Positions 26,572 to 35,092 are shown, numbered from the stretch's first letter. The stretch is 64,000 nt of DNA from Nitratireductor soli (GCF_001050155.1 NZ_LFVY01000019.1:1-64000); one strand, 5' to 3'. Notes: a model not told the origin generated them from the sequence alone. Program-made: numbers and translations.

Positions 26572-28088
26572 GATACCCCTCCCGCGAAGCGCGCCTTGAG
26601 CGCCGCCGCGCCGCGCCGCACCGGCGGCAGGCTGAAGACGATGATCAGCAGCACGAGGAAGGCAATGACGGCGCTGATCGGCCGCGTGACGAAGGGGAGC
26701 GGATCGCCCTGCGTCAGCGCCAGGCTGCGCCGCAAATTGTTGTCGAGGATCGGTCCCAGCACCACGCCGAGGATCATCGGCGCAATGGGAAAGCCCGCCT
26801 CGCGCATCACGAAGCCGACCAGGCCGAAGCCGATCATCACCCAGACGTCGAAGATGCGCCCGGCGATGGCGAAGGCGCCGACCGTGCACAGGACGAAGAT
26901 GATGCCCATCAGCCATTCGCGCCGCACGCGCAGGATGAGCAGCAGCGGCCGGGTCAAGAGCAGGCCGAGCACCAGCATGGCGCAGCTTGCCCAGAAAACC
27001 ATGGCGACGACCGAATAGAAGAAATCCGCCTGGGTGATCATGATCAGCGGGCCGGGACGCAGGCCGTGGATGATCATCGCCGCCAGCAGCACCGCCGCCG
27101 GCGCCGAACCCGGAATGGCGAGCGTCAGCACCGGGATCAGCGCGCCGGGCACGGCGGCGTTGTTGCCGGTCTCGGCGGCCAATAGCCCCTCGGTCGAGCC
27201 CTGGCCGAACGCATCCTTGTGCTTGGAGGCACGCTTGGCCGCCGCATAGGAGACCCAGGCCCCCATATCCTCGCCGACGCCCGGCACGACGCCCATGAAG
27301 GTGCCGATCAGGCCGGAGCGCAGCCAGGTGCGGGCATGACGGAACGAGGAGAAGGCGGCGCTGAGAACGCCCGTGACATTGCCGGCAATGACGCGCGTCG
27401 CCTCCTGGCGCATGACCATGAAGACCTCGGTGCAGCCGAAGGCGCCGACCAGCACCGGCAGCAGGCCGAAGCCCGCTTCCAGGTCGGGGAAGCCGTAGGA
27501 GAAGCGCGCATAGGCATGGATGCTCTCCTGCCCGACCATGGCGATCAGCAGGCCGAAGAAGCCGGCGATCCAGCCCTTCAGCGCGTCGTCCATCGCCGTG
27601 AGCTGGCCGCACAGGACGATGCCGAACACGGCGAGCCAGAAGAATTCGAACGAGGTGAAATCAAGGGCGAACTCGGCCAGCCACGGCGCCACCAGCGCCA
27701 GCCCCACCATGCCGACCAGCGAGCCGAGGAACGAGCCCGTCGTGGCGATCGCCATCGCCTCGCCCGCCCTGCCCTTGCGGGCGAGCGGAAAGCCGTCGAG
27801 CGCCGAGGCGGCGTTGGCCGGCGTGCCTGGAATGTTGAGCAGGATCGCCGTGCGCCCGCCGCCATAGATCGCGCCGATATAGACGCAGATCAACACCAGG
27901 ATCGCCGTGTTCGGCTCCATGGTGAAGGTCAGCGTGGTGACCAGCGCCACGCCGAGCGTCGCCGTCAGGCCGGGGATCATGCCGACCGTGATGCCGAGCA
28001 GAGTCGCCCAGACGACAACGATGATCTGCGCGGAAAAGCCGATCTCGGCGACCGCGGCGAGGAAGTGTGAAAGTCCGTCCATGGCCAT
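26568..28088 (-). CDS. Tripartite tricarboxylate transporter large membrane subunit (TctA family)
   Basis: A 506-residue protein with about 11-12 helices. The two TctA signature regions are present: GMIPGLTATLGVALVT with GGGRTAILLNIPGTPANAAS, and the second-half equivalent GVVPGVGEDMGAWVSYAAAK with PGALIPVLTLAIPGSAPAAV. This inverted-repeat design is diagnostic of the family. It follows the binding-protein gene after a 122-bp gap containing a strong hairpin, and its stop codon overlaps the oxidoreductase start. Confidence 0.95.
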   Translation of the reverse strand: MAMDGLSHFLAAVAEIGFSAQIIVVVWATLLGITVGMIPGLTATLGVALVTTLTFTMEPNTAILVLICVYIGAIYGGGRTAILLNIPGTPANAASALDGFPLARKGRAGEAMAIATTGSFLGSLVGMVGLALVAPWLAEFALDFTSFEFFWLAVFGIVLCGQLTAMDDALKGWIAGFFGLLIAMVGQESIHAYARFSYGFPDLEAGFGLLPVLVGAFGCTEVFMVMRQEATRVIAGNVTGVLSAAFSSFRHARTWLRSGLIGTFMGVVPGVGEDMGAWVSYAAAKRASKHKDAFGQGSTEGLLAAETGNNAAVPGALIPVLTLAIPGSAPAAVLLAAMIIHGLRPGPLIMITQADFFYSVVAMVFWASCAMLVLGLLLTRPLLLILRVRREWLMGIIFVLCTVGAFAIAGRIFDVWVMIGFGLVGFVMREAGFPIAPMILGVVLGPILDNNLRRSLALTQGDPLPFVTRPISAVIAFLVLLIIVFSLPPVRRGAAALKARFAGGVS

Positions 28089-28168
28089 GTTTACCGACAG
28101 AGCGTCGCCTGCGCCACTGAAGCGTCAGCGGTCGGGCGTCTCCGGTTGCGGGTGCGCGAAGCGTCGAA

Positions 28169-28196
28169 GGCTCCCCGGCCGTGACGGCGGGGAGCC
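28169..28196 (-). promoter_or_regulatory. GC-rich hairpin between tctC and tctA
   Basis: GGCTCCCCG and CGGGGAGCC form a perfect 9-bp stem, with a further CCG/CGG pair inside and a TGA loop. It begins 14 bases after the tctC stop codon. Its place, right behind a binding-protein gene and before the membrane subunits, matches the structure at 17621-17649 and suggests differential expression by mRNA stabilisation or partial termination. Confidence 0.6.
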
Positions 28197-28210
28197 CGGG
28201 CAAAGCGCCC

Positions 28211-29233
28211 TTATTCGGGACGCGGAATGCCGAACGTGCTCGGGTCGTTCGGCGCCGCGCCGCTGTCGAACTGCTGCCATGCGTTGATCGACAGGAACGG
28301 CAGGGCGGTCTTTGCCGCTTCCTCGCCATGGGTGGCCTTGAACAGCGCGCCGCGCTCGGCCGCGTGCTCCTTCATGACGTCGGAAGTGGCGATCTTCTCC
28401 GCCCACACCTTGTCCATCGTGTCGAGCACCTCCTGCGGCGCATCGGCCGGGATGAAGATGCCGAAGAAGTTCGGCGCGCTCGCCACGTCGGGCAGCCAGT
28501 CGGTCACCGGCGGCACGGTGCCGAAGCCTTGCAGTTCGAGCGGCTGGTCGGCGATCACCGCCAGCGGCCGCAGGCGGCCGGCGCGGATCATGTCGACCTG
28601 CTCGGTCGCCGTCTGCGCAGTGAACTGGGTCTCGCCGGCGACGGTCGAGATGACGGCGGGGTTGCCGCCCTCATAGACGATCTGGCGGAACTTGATGCCC
28701 GGCGCGGCCTTTTCCAGGGCCTGCATGCTGATCGCCGTGGCCGAGGACAGGCCGCCGGAGGACACCGTGACCGGCTCCTGCGCCGTTTTCATCGCTTCCA
28801 GAAGATCGCCGAAATCCTTCCACTCGCTGTCGGCGCGCACCGAAACAAGCCCCGGATTGGCGACGTGGAGATAGAGACGCCATTTGTCGAGCGTCGCATC
28901 GAGCGTGCCGAAGACGGGATAGGCGCCGAGATCGGCGGCAGCGCCCGCGGCAATCGTCATGCCGTCATGCGGCGCTTCCCAGACGGCGCGCGTGCCCAGA
29001 GAGCCGGAAGCGCCCGGCTGGTTGAGAATGACGAAGTTCTGGCCGAAGGCCTTGGTGAGTTCGCCCGCGACGACGCGGGTCACGGTGTCGGTGGAGCCGC
29101 CGGCCGACCACGGAACGATGATCGTCACCGGTTCGGTGGGCTTCCAATCTTCGGCAAGAGCAGGCGCCGCCAGGGCGACGCAGAGTGCCAGGGCACCCGA
29201 GATGGCATGCGTGAGACGCTTCTTATTGTTCAC
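28211..29233 (-). CDS. Tripartite tricarboxylate transporter substrate-binding protein (TctC family)
   Basis: A 340-residue periplasmic protein with a signal peptide (LTHAISGALALCVALAAPAL, cleavage likely before AEDWKP). The TctC start EPVTIIVPWSAGGSTDTVTR is conserved, as are PGASGSLGTRAVW and FGTLDATLDKW region features. TctC proteins bind small carboxylates and, in many soil bacteria, uronic or aromatic acids. It is the first gene of the nine-gene minus-strand operon ending at 19875. A TetR-type operator overlaps its promoter. Confidence 0.95.
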   Translation of the reverse strand: MNNKKRLTHAISGALALCVALAAPALAEDWKPTEPVTIIVPWSAGGSTDTVTRVVAGELTKAFGQNFVILNQPGASGSLGTRAVWEAPHDGMTIAAGAAADLGAYPVFGTLDATLDKWRLYLHVANPGLVSVRADSEWKDFGDLLEAMKTAQEPVTVSSGGLSSATAISMQALEKAAPGIKFRQIVYEGGNPAVISTVAGETQFTAQTATEQVDMIRAGRLRPLAVIADQPLELQGFGTVPPVTDWLPDVASAPNFFGIFIPADAPQEVLDTMDKVWAEKIATSDVMKEHAAERGALFKATHGEEAAKTALPFLSINAWQQFDSGAAPNDPSTFGIPRPE

Positions 29234-29247
29234 AATCGTTCCCCTAA

Positions 29248-29263
29248 CTAACCAAACGGTTAG
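29248..29263. promoter_or_regulatory. TetR-type operator in the promoter of the catabolic operon
   Basis: CTAACC and GGTTAG form a perfect dyad around AAAC, the usual form for TetR/AcrR repressor sites. On the minus strand a consensus -35 box (TTGACA) lies at 29295-29290, and the dyad starts about where the -10 region should end. The only TetR gene in the window is at 20970-21686 in the same operon. The rest of 29264-29617 also holds the upstream region of the gene at 29618; no other site or gene was recognised there. Confidence 0.7.
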
Positions 29264-29617
29264 ATAATTAGCAATGGGAAACGTTATCCTGTCAAGCGGA
29301 TTCGGCTTTTCCTGCCCACAGCAGGCAAGCTCCGAGCCTTCGGAACCTTATGCCTGGCCTTTCACCAGCAAAATCTGGAGGATATGGAAGTGCCGATGTT
29401 TGCGGCAGTTTCCCAGAAGGACAGTATTTCGCTGATATCGACGTCCAGGCATCGACCATCCTGTGAGAAACATCAAGAAACGATCATTCTATCAAGAGAT
29501 GGCCATAAAGCCCGATTGCAACGGACGGCGATCTAGCTTCAGGTAACGGCTTTGCGCAGACTGGCACGCATTCGCGTTGCCTCCGGGCGGCTTATGAACA
29601 TGTGAGGTCTGCAACCT

Positions 29618-30061
29618 ATGCCCAGCCTTTCCAACTTTCACGCACTTCGAGCAGCAAGCCTTACCGTGTCTGCGGCCACCATCGTCGTTTCACTGGCAGT
29701 CGTTCCGGCCGGTGCAAGCCCGCTAAAGTGCGACGGCGTGGACACGCAATTGACGAAGGAGCGGCGGGCTGAATACACCGGACTGGTAGCCCAAGCCCTT
29801 GAAATGAAACCGAAAGTCGCGAATGTCGAGATAGACAAATTCATGCAGAGCGGTGCCTGGAGCGCGGTTTATGCTTCGACAGCGGTGTCCGATGACGGTG
29901 TTCTTTTCTTCGAAACGGTCGGCGGCAAAAAGCAGTTCAAGGATGTTTGGGGCGGTATTGCCGATCCTTCCGAGCGCAAGGAACTGATCGACTGGGCAAA
30001 GGACCTCGGATCGCCGGAAAATCTGGCGAAATGCTTTGCCCACATGATCGTCGACAACTGA
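29618..30061 (+). CDS. Small secreted protein of unknown function
   Basis: A 147-residue protein with a signal peptide (LTVSAATIVVSLAVVPAGAS, cleavage near the Ala-Ser before PLKCDG). The mature part has two cysteines (Cys38 and Cys139) that could form one disulfide. I do not recognise the family. It precedes the DUF3011-like gene by 28 bp on the same strand, so both are probably exported together. No promoter could be assigned with confidence. Confidence 0.7.
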   Translation: MPSLSNFHALRAASLTVSAATIVVSLAVVPAGASPLKCDGVDTQLTKERRAEYTGLVAQALEMKPKVANVEIDKFMQSGAWSAVYASTAVSDDGVLFFETVGGKKQFKDVWGGIADPSERKELIDWAKDLGSPENLAKCFAHMIVDN

Positions 30062-30089
30062 TCCTGCGCAGGTAAAGGAAAGCCGCGAA

Positions 30090-30704
30090 ATGCTTCTTCT
30101 CAGAACCTTGTCGTTTGCCGCAATCATGTTTGCAGGATCGCTGAATGTCGTCGAAGTCCGCGCAGAATCGACGCTCGACTGTCGTTCGCGCAACCACCAG
30201 TACGACGAGTGCTGGGCCGGCCCGCTGCGCAAGCCGCAGCTCATTCATCAGATTTCAAGCAGCCCCTGCATCCTGAACCGGACCTGGGGCTACAACCCCA
30301 AGAGCCAGTACATCTGGGTTGCTGAAGGTTGCGCAGGCGTGTTCGCCGATGTTGCCGGCTACCACCATGGCCGGGGTGGCGGGTTCGACGGTAATGCACG
30401 CATGTACGACAATCGGGGGCACGATATCGGCGCAGTGATCGGTGGTGCGGTCATTGGGGCGCTTATCGAAGGCATGGCGGACGAACAGAGCAGAAAGCGT
30501 CGCCACACCATCAGCAACCACCGCGATGACGGCGGCTACAATGGCTGCCACGGTGTCGGCTGCCTCGTCGACGACCCGGACGAGTATGTGGATTCGACCC
30601 CGCAGTTCGACCGGGAAGGGGAGCCGAATTTCGACGAACATGGAAACTATCAGGGCTGCCATGGCGTCGGTTGCCTGGTGGATGATCCAGGGGATCTGGA
30701 TTAA
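30090..30704 (+). CDS. DUF3011-like secreted protein with duplicated Cys-rich C-terminal motif
   Basis: A 204-residue protein with a short signal peptide (FAAIMFAGSLNVVEVRA). Residues 30-85 match the DUF3011 pattern: CRSRNHQYDECWAG, LIHQISSSPCILNRTWGY and IWVAEGCAGVFADV. A Gly-rich hydrophobic stretch (IGAVIGGAVIGALIEG) follows. The C-terminus carries an exact 12-residue duplication, GCHGVGCLVDDP, at about 149-160 and again at about 189-200, separated by an acidic linker. The function is unknown; the location is periplasm or surface. It converges with an AraC gene 27 bp away. Confidence 0.75.
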   Translation: MLLLRTLSFAAIMFAGSLNVVEVRAESTLDCRSRNHQYDECWAGPLRKPQLIHQISSSPCILNRTWGYNPKSQYIWVAEGCAGVFADVAGYHHGRGGGFDGNARMYDNRGHDIGAVIGGAVIGALIEGMADEQSRKRRHTISNHRDDGGYNGCHGVGCLVDDPDEYVDSTPQFDREGEPNFDEHGNYQGCHGVGCLVDDPGDLD

Positions 30705-30731
30705 GCCAGAACCGGTTCTCCCGGCAGGTTT

Positions 30732-31646
30732 TCAGGCGCCCAGCCGGCGTAGTTCCATCGGTGTGATCGACTGCAAGCGCCGCATTGTCGCTGTCATATG
30801 GCTGTGATTGCAAAAGCCCGACAGGGTGGCAATTTCATCGAACGACAGGTTGGTATTCAAAATGAGTTCCTGCGCTCTGTTGAGACGCAGGTTCAGGAGA
30901 TAGCGGTATGGTGGCATACCGGCGGATTTGCGGAACGCGCGCAGGAAGTGGCTATAGGACAATCCGCAGCGCTCAGACAGCGTTTTGAGATTTACGTCTG
31001 AGGCGAGGTGCTCACGCAGATAATCATCGGTGTCTTTCCAGTGCCACGACGAAAGCCCGCCCTTGTGGAGGCGACCTCTCCGGGGGGCGGCATCTCCAGC
31101 ACTGGAATGGGAGCGAAGCAGGTGCGCAGCATAGGCCATGACGAGACCTTCGAGGTACAGGCGGCTCGGCTGCGCCATGGTCGCAATCTCGTTGCGGATG
31201 AGTTGCGCCAACTGGTGCCCGACGGTATCGACGGTGCCACGTGCGGGCGGGCGCATGTCTAAATGCCCGCAATTGAACTCTTGCTCCGCAAGCTCCTTCA
31301 GCCAATTCGGGTCAAAGGCAAAAAGGCAATTCTCCTTGGGCGTGTGCCAACGGCCGGCAAAATCCGAGGTGTCGGGGATGAGTTCGAGCGTTCCGGCCTC
31401 CGCTGAAAATTGATGCAGCTCGTCGGACGCGAGCGCCGTTTCCCGTTTCGGTTGCGCAGAGAGCATCTGCACCACGTAGTGCGCATCGGCGGTGAACGCC
31501 ACGGCATTGGGGCCTGTGCGGGTAAGCGTTATGCTGAAATGATCGAAATCGAACTTTGGACCCCAGTCATTCGGGACAAAATCCAGAAGGCCTTGCCGTG
31601 GTTCTTCAGAAGCCTGTCCGCCTGACGGGGTTCCGTTTACATTCAT
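30732..31646 (-). CDS. AraC family transcriptional regulator
   Basis: A 304-residue regulator. The C-terminal 100 residues form the AraC DNA-binding domain (LKTLSERCGLSYSHFLRAFR for the first helix-turn-helix and LSFDEIATLSGFCNHSHM for the second). The N-terminal 190 residues have no named family and probably form a cupin-like sensor (VVQMLSAQPKRETALAS region). It has no obvious target next door: it converges with the DUF3011-like gene and is transcribed away from the 313-bp gap upstream. Confidence 0.9.
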   Translation of the reverse strand: MNVNGTPSGGQASEEPRQGLLDFVPNDWGPKFDFDHFSITLTRTGPNAVAFTADAHYVVQMLSAQPKRETALASDELHQFSAEAGTLELIPDTSDFAGRWHTPKENCLFAFDPNWLKELAEQEFNCGHLDMRPPARGTVDTVGHQLAQLIRNEIATMAQPSRLYLEGLVMAYAAHLLRSHSSAGDAAPRRGRLHKGGLSSWHWKDTDDYLREHLASDVNLKTLSERCGLSYSHFLRAFRKSAGMPPYRYLLNLRLNRAQELILNTNLSFDEIATLSGFCNHSHMTATMRRLQSITPMELRRLGA

Positions 31647-31959
31647 CTACGCCGGCCTCGTTTCCCTCCCCGCCGCTCATTGTGGACTATCTGCATCGTC
31701 AGTTCCTGCGCAGGCAATCACATTGGTGGGCAACGTCAATCAACACGCGCAAGCCTGCAGATGTCAAGAATGGGGCAGACCAAAAGAGTGGCCGGTAATT
31801 CGTCAGAAACCATAGAGAACGACCGGCAGCAACAAGCCCCGAGAATGATGGACTGTGCATGCAATGCGAGCTCCCGGTCTGGGCGTCGTGCCTGTCAAGA
31901 GATCATCGCGGGGTAGGCGGGGATGCGGGACCTCGCCATGCCGCTCATCACGCGCCGTG
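31647..31959. other. Intergenic region upstream of the AraC gene
   Basis: This 313-bp stretch lies between the start of the AraC gene and the end of the UPF0126 gene, both on the minus strand. It should hold the AraC promoter and the end of the channel-pair transcript. I see no hairpin, repeat or small gene that can be supported. Confidence 0.4.
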
Positions 31960-32595
31960 TCAGTGCAGATCGCGGGTATAGACGAACTTCGGCATACTCC
32001 AGCCAAAGCGAAGCGCAAGCAAGCGGAGCGAAAGCCCAAAGGCCAGCGCAATGACCAACGCAATGTCATGATGCAGTCCGGCCATTTGTCCCGTCCAGTA
32101 GATCAAGCCAGTCAGGATCGCCACCGTTGCATAAAGTTCGGCACGGAACAGCAAGGGGATCTCGTTGCACAGAATATCTCTCAGCACCCCGCCTACACAG
32201 CCGGTAATCATGCCCGATGCGATAACGACGATAAACGGCTTGTCCAGAGCCATCGCCACGTTGCAGCCGATCACGGTGAAAACCACAAGCCCTGCCGCAT
32301 CCAGCAACAGGAACAAGCGGCGCAGGTGGTGAATGTGTCGGGCGATGGCGATTGTCGCGAGTGCTGCTCCGGCGGTGATCAGGAGCAGATAGGGATTGGC
32401 TTCCCAGGAGAGCGGGTGATGATCAAGCAGCACATCACGCATCGAGCCGCCGCCCAGCGCCGTGATGCAGCCGAGAAGAGAAACGCCGATCCAGTCCATT
32501 TGCCGTCGTCCGGCAGCCAGGGCAGCGGTCATAGCCTCCACTATGATCGCAACGAAATACAAGACATGCAGGGCTTCCTCTGTAACGGCAGCCAT
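31960..32595 (-). CDS. UPF0126/TRIC family membrane channel protein (YicG-like)
   Basis: A 211-residue membrane protein with about seven helices made of two repeated halves. Each half carries the family glycine-arginine motif: TALGGGSMRDVLLD near residue 45 and GCVGGVLRDILCNE near residue 130. Prokaryotic homologues of TRIC channels conduct monovalent cations. Its ATG overlaps the stop codon of the upstream glutamate-receptor-like gene by one base (TGATG form), so the two are translationally coupled. Confidence 0.9.
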   Translation of the reverse strand: MAAVTEEALHVLYFVAIIVEAMTAALAAGRRQMDWIGVSLLGCITALGGGSMRDVLLDHHPLSWEANPYLLLITAGAALATIAIARHIHHLRRLFLLLDAAGLVVFTVIGCNVAMALDKPFIVVIASGMITGCVGGVLRDILCNEIPLLFRAELYATVAILTGLIYWTGQMAGLHHDIALVIALAFGLSLRLLALRFGWSMPKFVYTRDLH

Positions 32596-33686
32596 CAGAG
32601 TGCGTTTCCGAAATATTTGAGGCGCAGATCTTCAATCGTCCCGCTCTCCTGGAGATCCAGGATCTGCAGCGTGACCGGCTTCGTCAGGTCACCGTCATGG
32701 GGAAAGGCAAAGCCGTATTTGTCGGGGTGAAAGAGGCTGCCGACGACTGCCGTCTTCTGCTCGGGATGCATGTGTGCGTGGTACTCCAGAATAGGCGCGT
32801 CGGCCACGATGGCCTCGATGCGGCCGGCCTCGAGTGCGGCGATCGCGCTCTCAATGCCCGAATAGGAACGCGTGCCGATGCCGACCTTGCTCAGATAATC
32901 CTCCGCAGCGCTGCCGGTAAAGACGCCGGCTGTTTTGCCGGGCAGATCGGCAAGCGAATTGATCCCCTGCTCGATCGACACCGCGGTCATGACACTTGTG
33001 ACGGACGAGGTGATGTAGGCGACGACGGCGACGCCGCAGACCATCCATACGGCCGACCAGATGCGGCCCTTCCAGCCGAACAGGTTCTTTCTCGACGTTC
33101 TGCCGGACGTCGCCACCGACATGACCTGATAGAAGCTCTCCGCGAATCCTTCACGCCATCGGCTCGGGAAATCCCTGTCGAACTTGCGGTCGAACAGGGT
33201 TACGAGAATGGTTGAAAGCACAATCACGAAAGCAAGCCACGCATAGGCGCGCAAATGCCCCGCATTGCTCAGCCCGGCGACAACGCTCCGGAAGCCGGCT
33301 GAACCTTCTTCCGGCACCATGAGGCGCAAGCCGGCATCATACCAGGGCTGGGTGTAGGATATGACCGCAGCGCGCTTGTGGGTTATCGTCAGATTCGTGA
33401 CCGCCGCGTCCACCTCGCCATCGCGCGTCGCTTCAACCAATTCCCGGAGGGTCGGATAGGCGACATAATGGGTCGCCAACCCCAGTTTTCCCGCGATAAT
33501 CTCCCAAAGATCGATTGCCATGCCGTCATAATTGCCGGCCTGCTCGCTCACGAAGGGCGGGCTGACATAAACCCCGACATTAACGCTTCTTGTCGAACCC
33601 GCTTCGTTCGACTGCGCCTCGGCATTCTGTGCCCATGCAAAGACTGTCGCCAGACACAGGAGCGCAAGAAACCCGAGGCGACGCAT
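32595..33686 (-). CDS. Prokaryotic ionotropic glutamate receptor-like ion channel
   Basis: A 363-residue protein. The signal peptide is LGFLALLCLATVFAWAQNAE. The ligand-binding domain (SBP_bac_3 type: VNVGVYVSPPFVSEQAGNY, then AVTNLTITHKRAAVISYTQP) is split by a channel: a membrane helix WLAFVIVLSTILVTLF, a pore loop, and a second helix AVWMVCGVAVVAYITSSVTS. The second lobe follows. GluR0-type channels have TVGYGD in the pore; here the region reads VMSVATSGRTSRKNLFGW with no GYG. The open frame extends to 33878, but the ATG at 33686 sits directly before the signal peptide. Confidence 0.82.
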   Translation of the reverse strand: MRRLGFLALLCLATVFAWAQNAEAQSNEAGSTRSVNVGVYVSPPFVSEQAGNYDGMAIDLWEIIAGKLGLATHYVAYPTLRELVEATRDGEVDAAVTNLTITHKRAAVISYTQPWYDAGLRLMVPEEGSAGFRSVVAGLSNAGHLRAYAWLAFVIVLSTILVTLFDRKFDRDFPSRWREGFAESFYQVMSVATSGRTSRKNLFGWKGRIWSAVWMVCGVAVVAYITSSVTSVMTAVSIEQGINSLADLPGKTAGVFTGSAAEDYLSKVGIGTRSYSGIESAIAALEAGRIEAIVADAPILEYHAHMHPEQKTAVVGSLFHPDKYGFAFPHDGDLTKPVTLQILDLQESGTIEDLRLKYFGNAL

Positions 33687-33938
33687 GAGGGAAACGGCAA
33701 GCAAAAGACGTCCATGCGGCGCAATCGCCGGATGGGCGTCGTGACGTTGGTTATTCAGGAAGGTCATGAGTTCGAGAATGGTTCTGCCCCAAGCCAGATA
33801 TCTTCGGATAGACACATGTTGACCGTGGCGACAACCTAGATCGATTGTCCACTCGGTCCAAGCGAAACGACGGCGCAAGAGCGATCATATGCCGTCGCCC
33901 TTGCGTGTCGGAATTCGGTGCGAGTGGTCTTACCGAAA

Positions 33939-33954
33939 CAGATGGTACCATCTG
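33939..33954. promoter_or_regulatory. Perfect 16-bp palindrome upstream of the channel gene
   Basis: CAGATGGT and ACCATCTG abut to form a perfect palindrome, centred on TGGTACCA, which resembles GntR/FadR-type operators. It lies about 250 bp upstream of the receptor-like channel gene within the gap 33687-34082, which otherwise shows no gene. No GntR gene is in the window, so the regulator is unknown. Confidence 0.4.
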
Positions 33955-34082
33955 CCAGGATCGCGCCACCAGAGCGGGATGAGCAACAATTTGGAGCGGT
34001 TTTCCGCCCGCATCCAGCCCTAACCTGTTGAGAGCGATCACGTTTTTATTTCTGGATCGCTTCAATCCGAAATCATTCTGGT

Positions 34083-34382
34083 CTAACGCGTAAAGCCTTT
34101 TGCCCGCATACAGGACTGAACAAGTTCCGCTTCGTCCAGGCCACGCACGACACCGCTTGCAACCCCATCGGAAATCGCATCGCCCCAGGTTTTGGGACGA
34201 TTGCTCGAGCCGATCGTAACGGTCGCGGCTTCAGCTTGATACTTGCAGTCGGCCAACGCCTGTTCCGCCTCGGACCTTGGGGCATCATCCCTCACCCATT
34301 CGCTCTCAGTCGTCGTACAGCCAGCAAATGCAACCGGCGCCGCCAGGAGCAATGCGCAAAAACGATACTTCACGATCTTCAT
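34083..34382 (-). CDS. Small putative lipoprotein
   Basis: A 99-residue protein with a lipoprotein signal peptide (FCALLLAAPVAFAGC, so lipid attachment at Cys21 is likely). The mature part is hydrophilic and contains two more cysteines (DCKYQAEAA and VQSCMRAKGFTR); the CMRAKG ending recurs in small lipoproteins of related bacteria. The function is unknown. The ATG at 34382 was chosen because it starts directly before the signal peptide; the frame is open to 34481. Confidence 0.75.
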   Translation of the reverse strand: MKIVKYRFCALLLAAPVAFAGCTTTESEWVRDDAPRSEAEQALADCKYQAEAATVTIGSSNRPKTWGDAISDGVASGVVRGLDEAELVQSCMRAKGFTR

Positions 34383-34822
34383 CCTTTCGTGATCAGGTGC
34401 CCCAAGCATCTGAAATGCGGTCTGGCGGGAGCCCATATGTTGCTCGGAGCGGTCGTCCACGCCGCCGATACGAAACGGCACCCCTCAAGCCTTCGTTTCC
34501 GGCGCGCGTTCAAGCGTGGTGGATGTCCAACCATCGGTTTGTGTAAAATGGTTTCTCTAGTCCGCCGTTTCATGAAGATGACCGTTTGCTCCTGTCCTGT
34601 ATGGACGCAATAAACCCAGGGCGCCAACCGGAGACCCCGACCGCCGTCAGAAAATTTGATCGTTATCTTAAAACGAGATTGCTTCGTGATAGTGATCCGG
34701 CAATGCCGAAAGTGAATTCTATACATCGTCCGGCGCCTCTCAACGAGGACGCGCCCCGTCTGCACTCTGGTCGGCAATCCACCGGTCGACGGCACCGGCT
34801 TGACGATGTCGATCAGCACCAC
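34383..34822. other. Intergenic region between lipoprotein and DUF1127 genes
   Basis: These 440 bp lie upstream of the lipoprotein gene and downstream of the DUF1127 gene (both minus). Open frames here lack ribosome binding sites and recognisable domains, and are judged random. No hairpin or repeat is evident. Confidence 0.4.
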
Positions 34823-35092
34823 TCATCCCAGCGAACCGCGTTGGGATGGATCAACGGATTGCCAAAACGGCTTTGCCGTCTCGCGGGCGATATCCGCTCG
34901 CGTCAGGCCGATGTCAGCGAGAGTGTGGTCGTCGAGTTCGGAGAGGTGTCGCCGCTCCTGCGCACGCGCGCTCCACAAGCGAGGCAATGCCAGTATTGAC
35001 CGGATGTATATGAGAACGTCTAATCCATTGTCGAATGAACGCTCGGCTCCGAAAATTGCGGTCATGCGCGTTTTTGGGGAAGTGTAAGCCAT
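34823..35092 (-). CDS. DUF1127 domain protein (YjiS-like)
   Basis: An 89-residue protein. The C-terminal half is a DUF1127 domain: RRHLSELDDHTLADIGLT then RADIARET. The N-terminus is a short variable lead. Small DUF1127 proteins in alphaproteobacteria have been linked to phosphate, carbon metabolism and RNA turnover, but the role here is unknown. It is divergent from the LysR gene (140-bp gap), so that regulator may control it. Confidence 0.85.
   Translation of the reverse strand: MAYTSPKTRMTAIFGAERSFDNGLDVLIYIRSILALPRLWSARAQERRHLSELDDHTLADIGLTRADIARETAKPFWQSVDPSQRGSLG

Noticed and set aside
31855-32730. A 291-codon plus-strand open frame
   Set aside because: It is antisense to the TRIC-type channel gene, which has clear repeated motifs.
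34379-34822. A 147-codon minus-strand open frame between lipoprotein and DUF1127 genes
   Set aside because: It has no ribosome binding site, no domain and a composition unlike the neighbouring genes.
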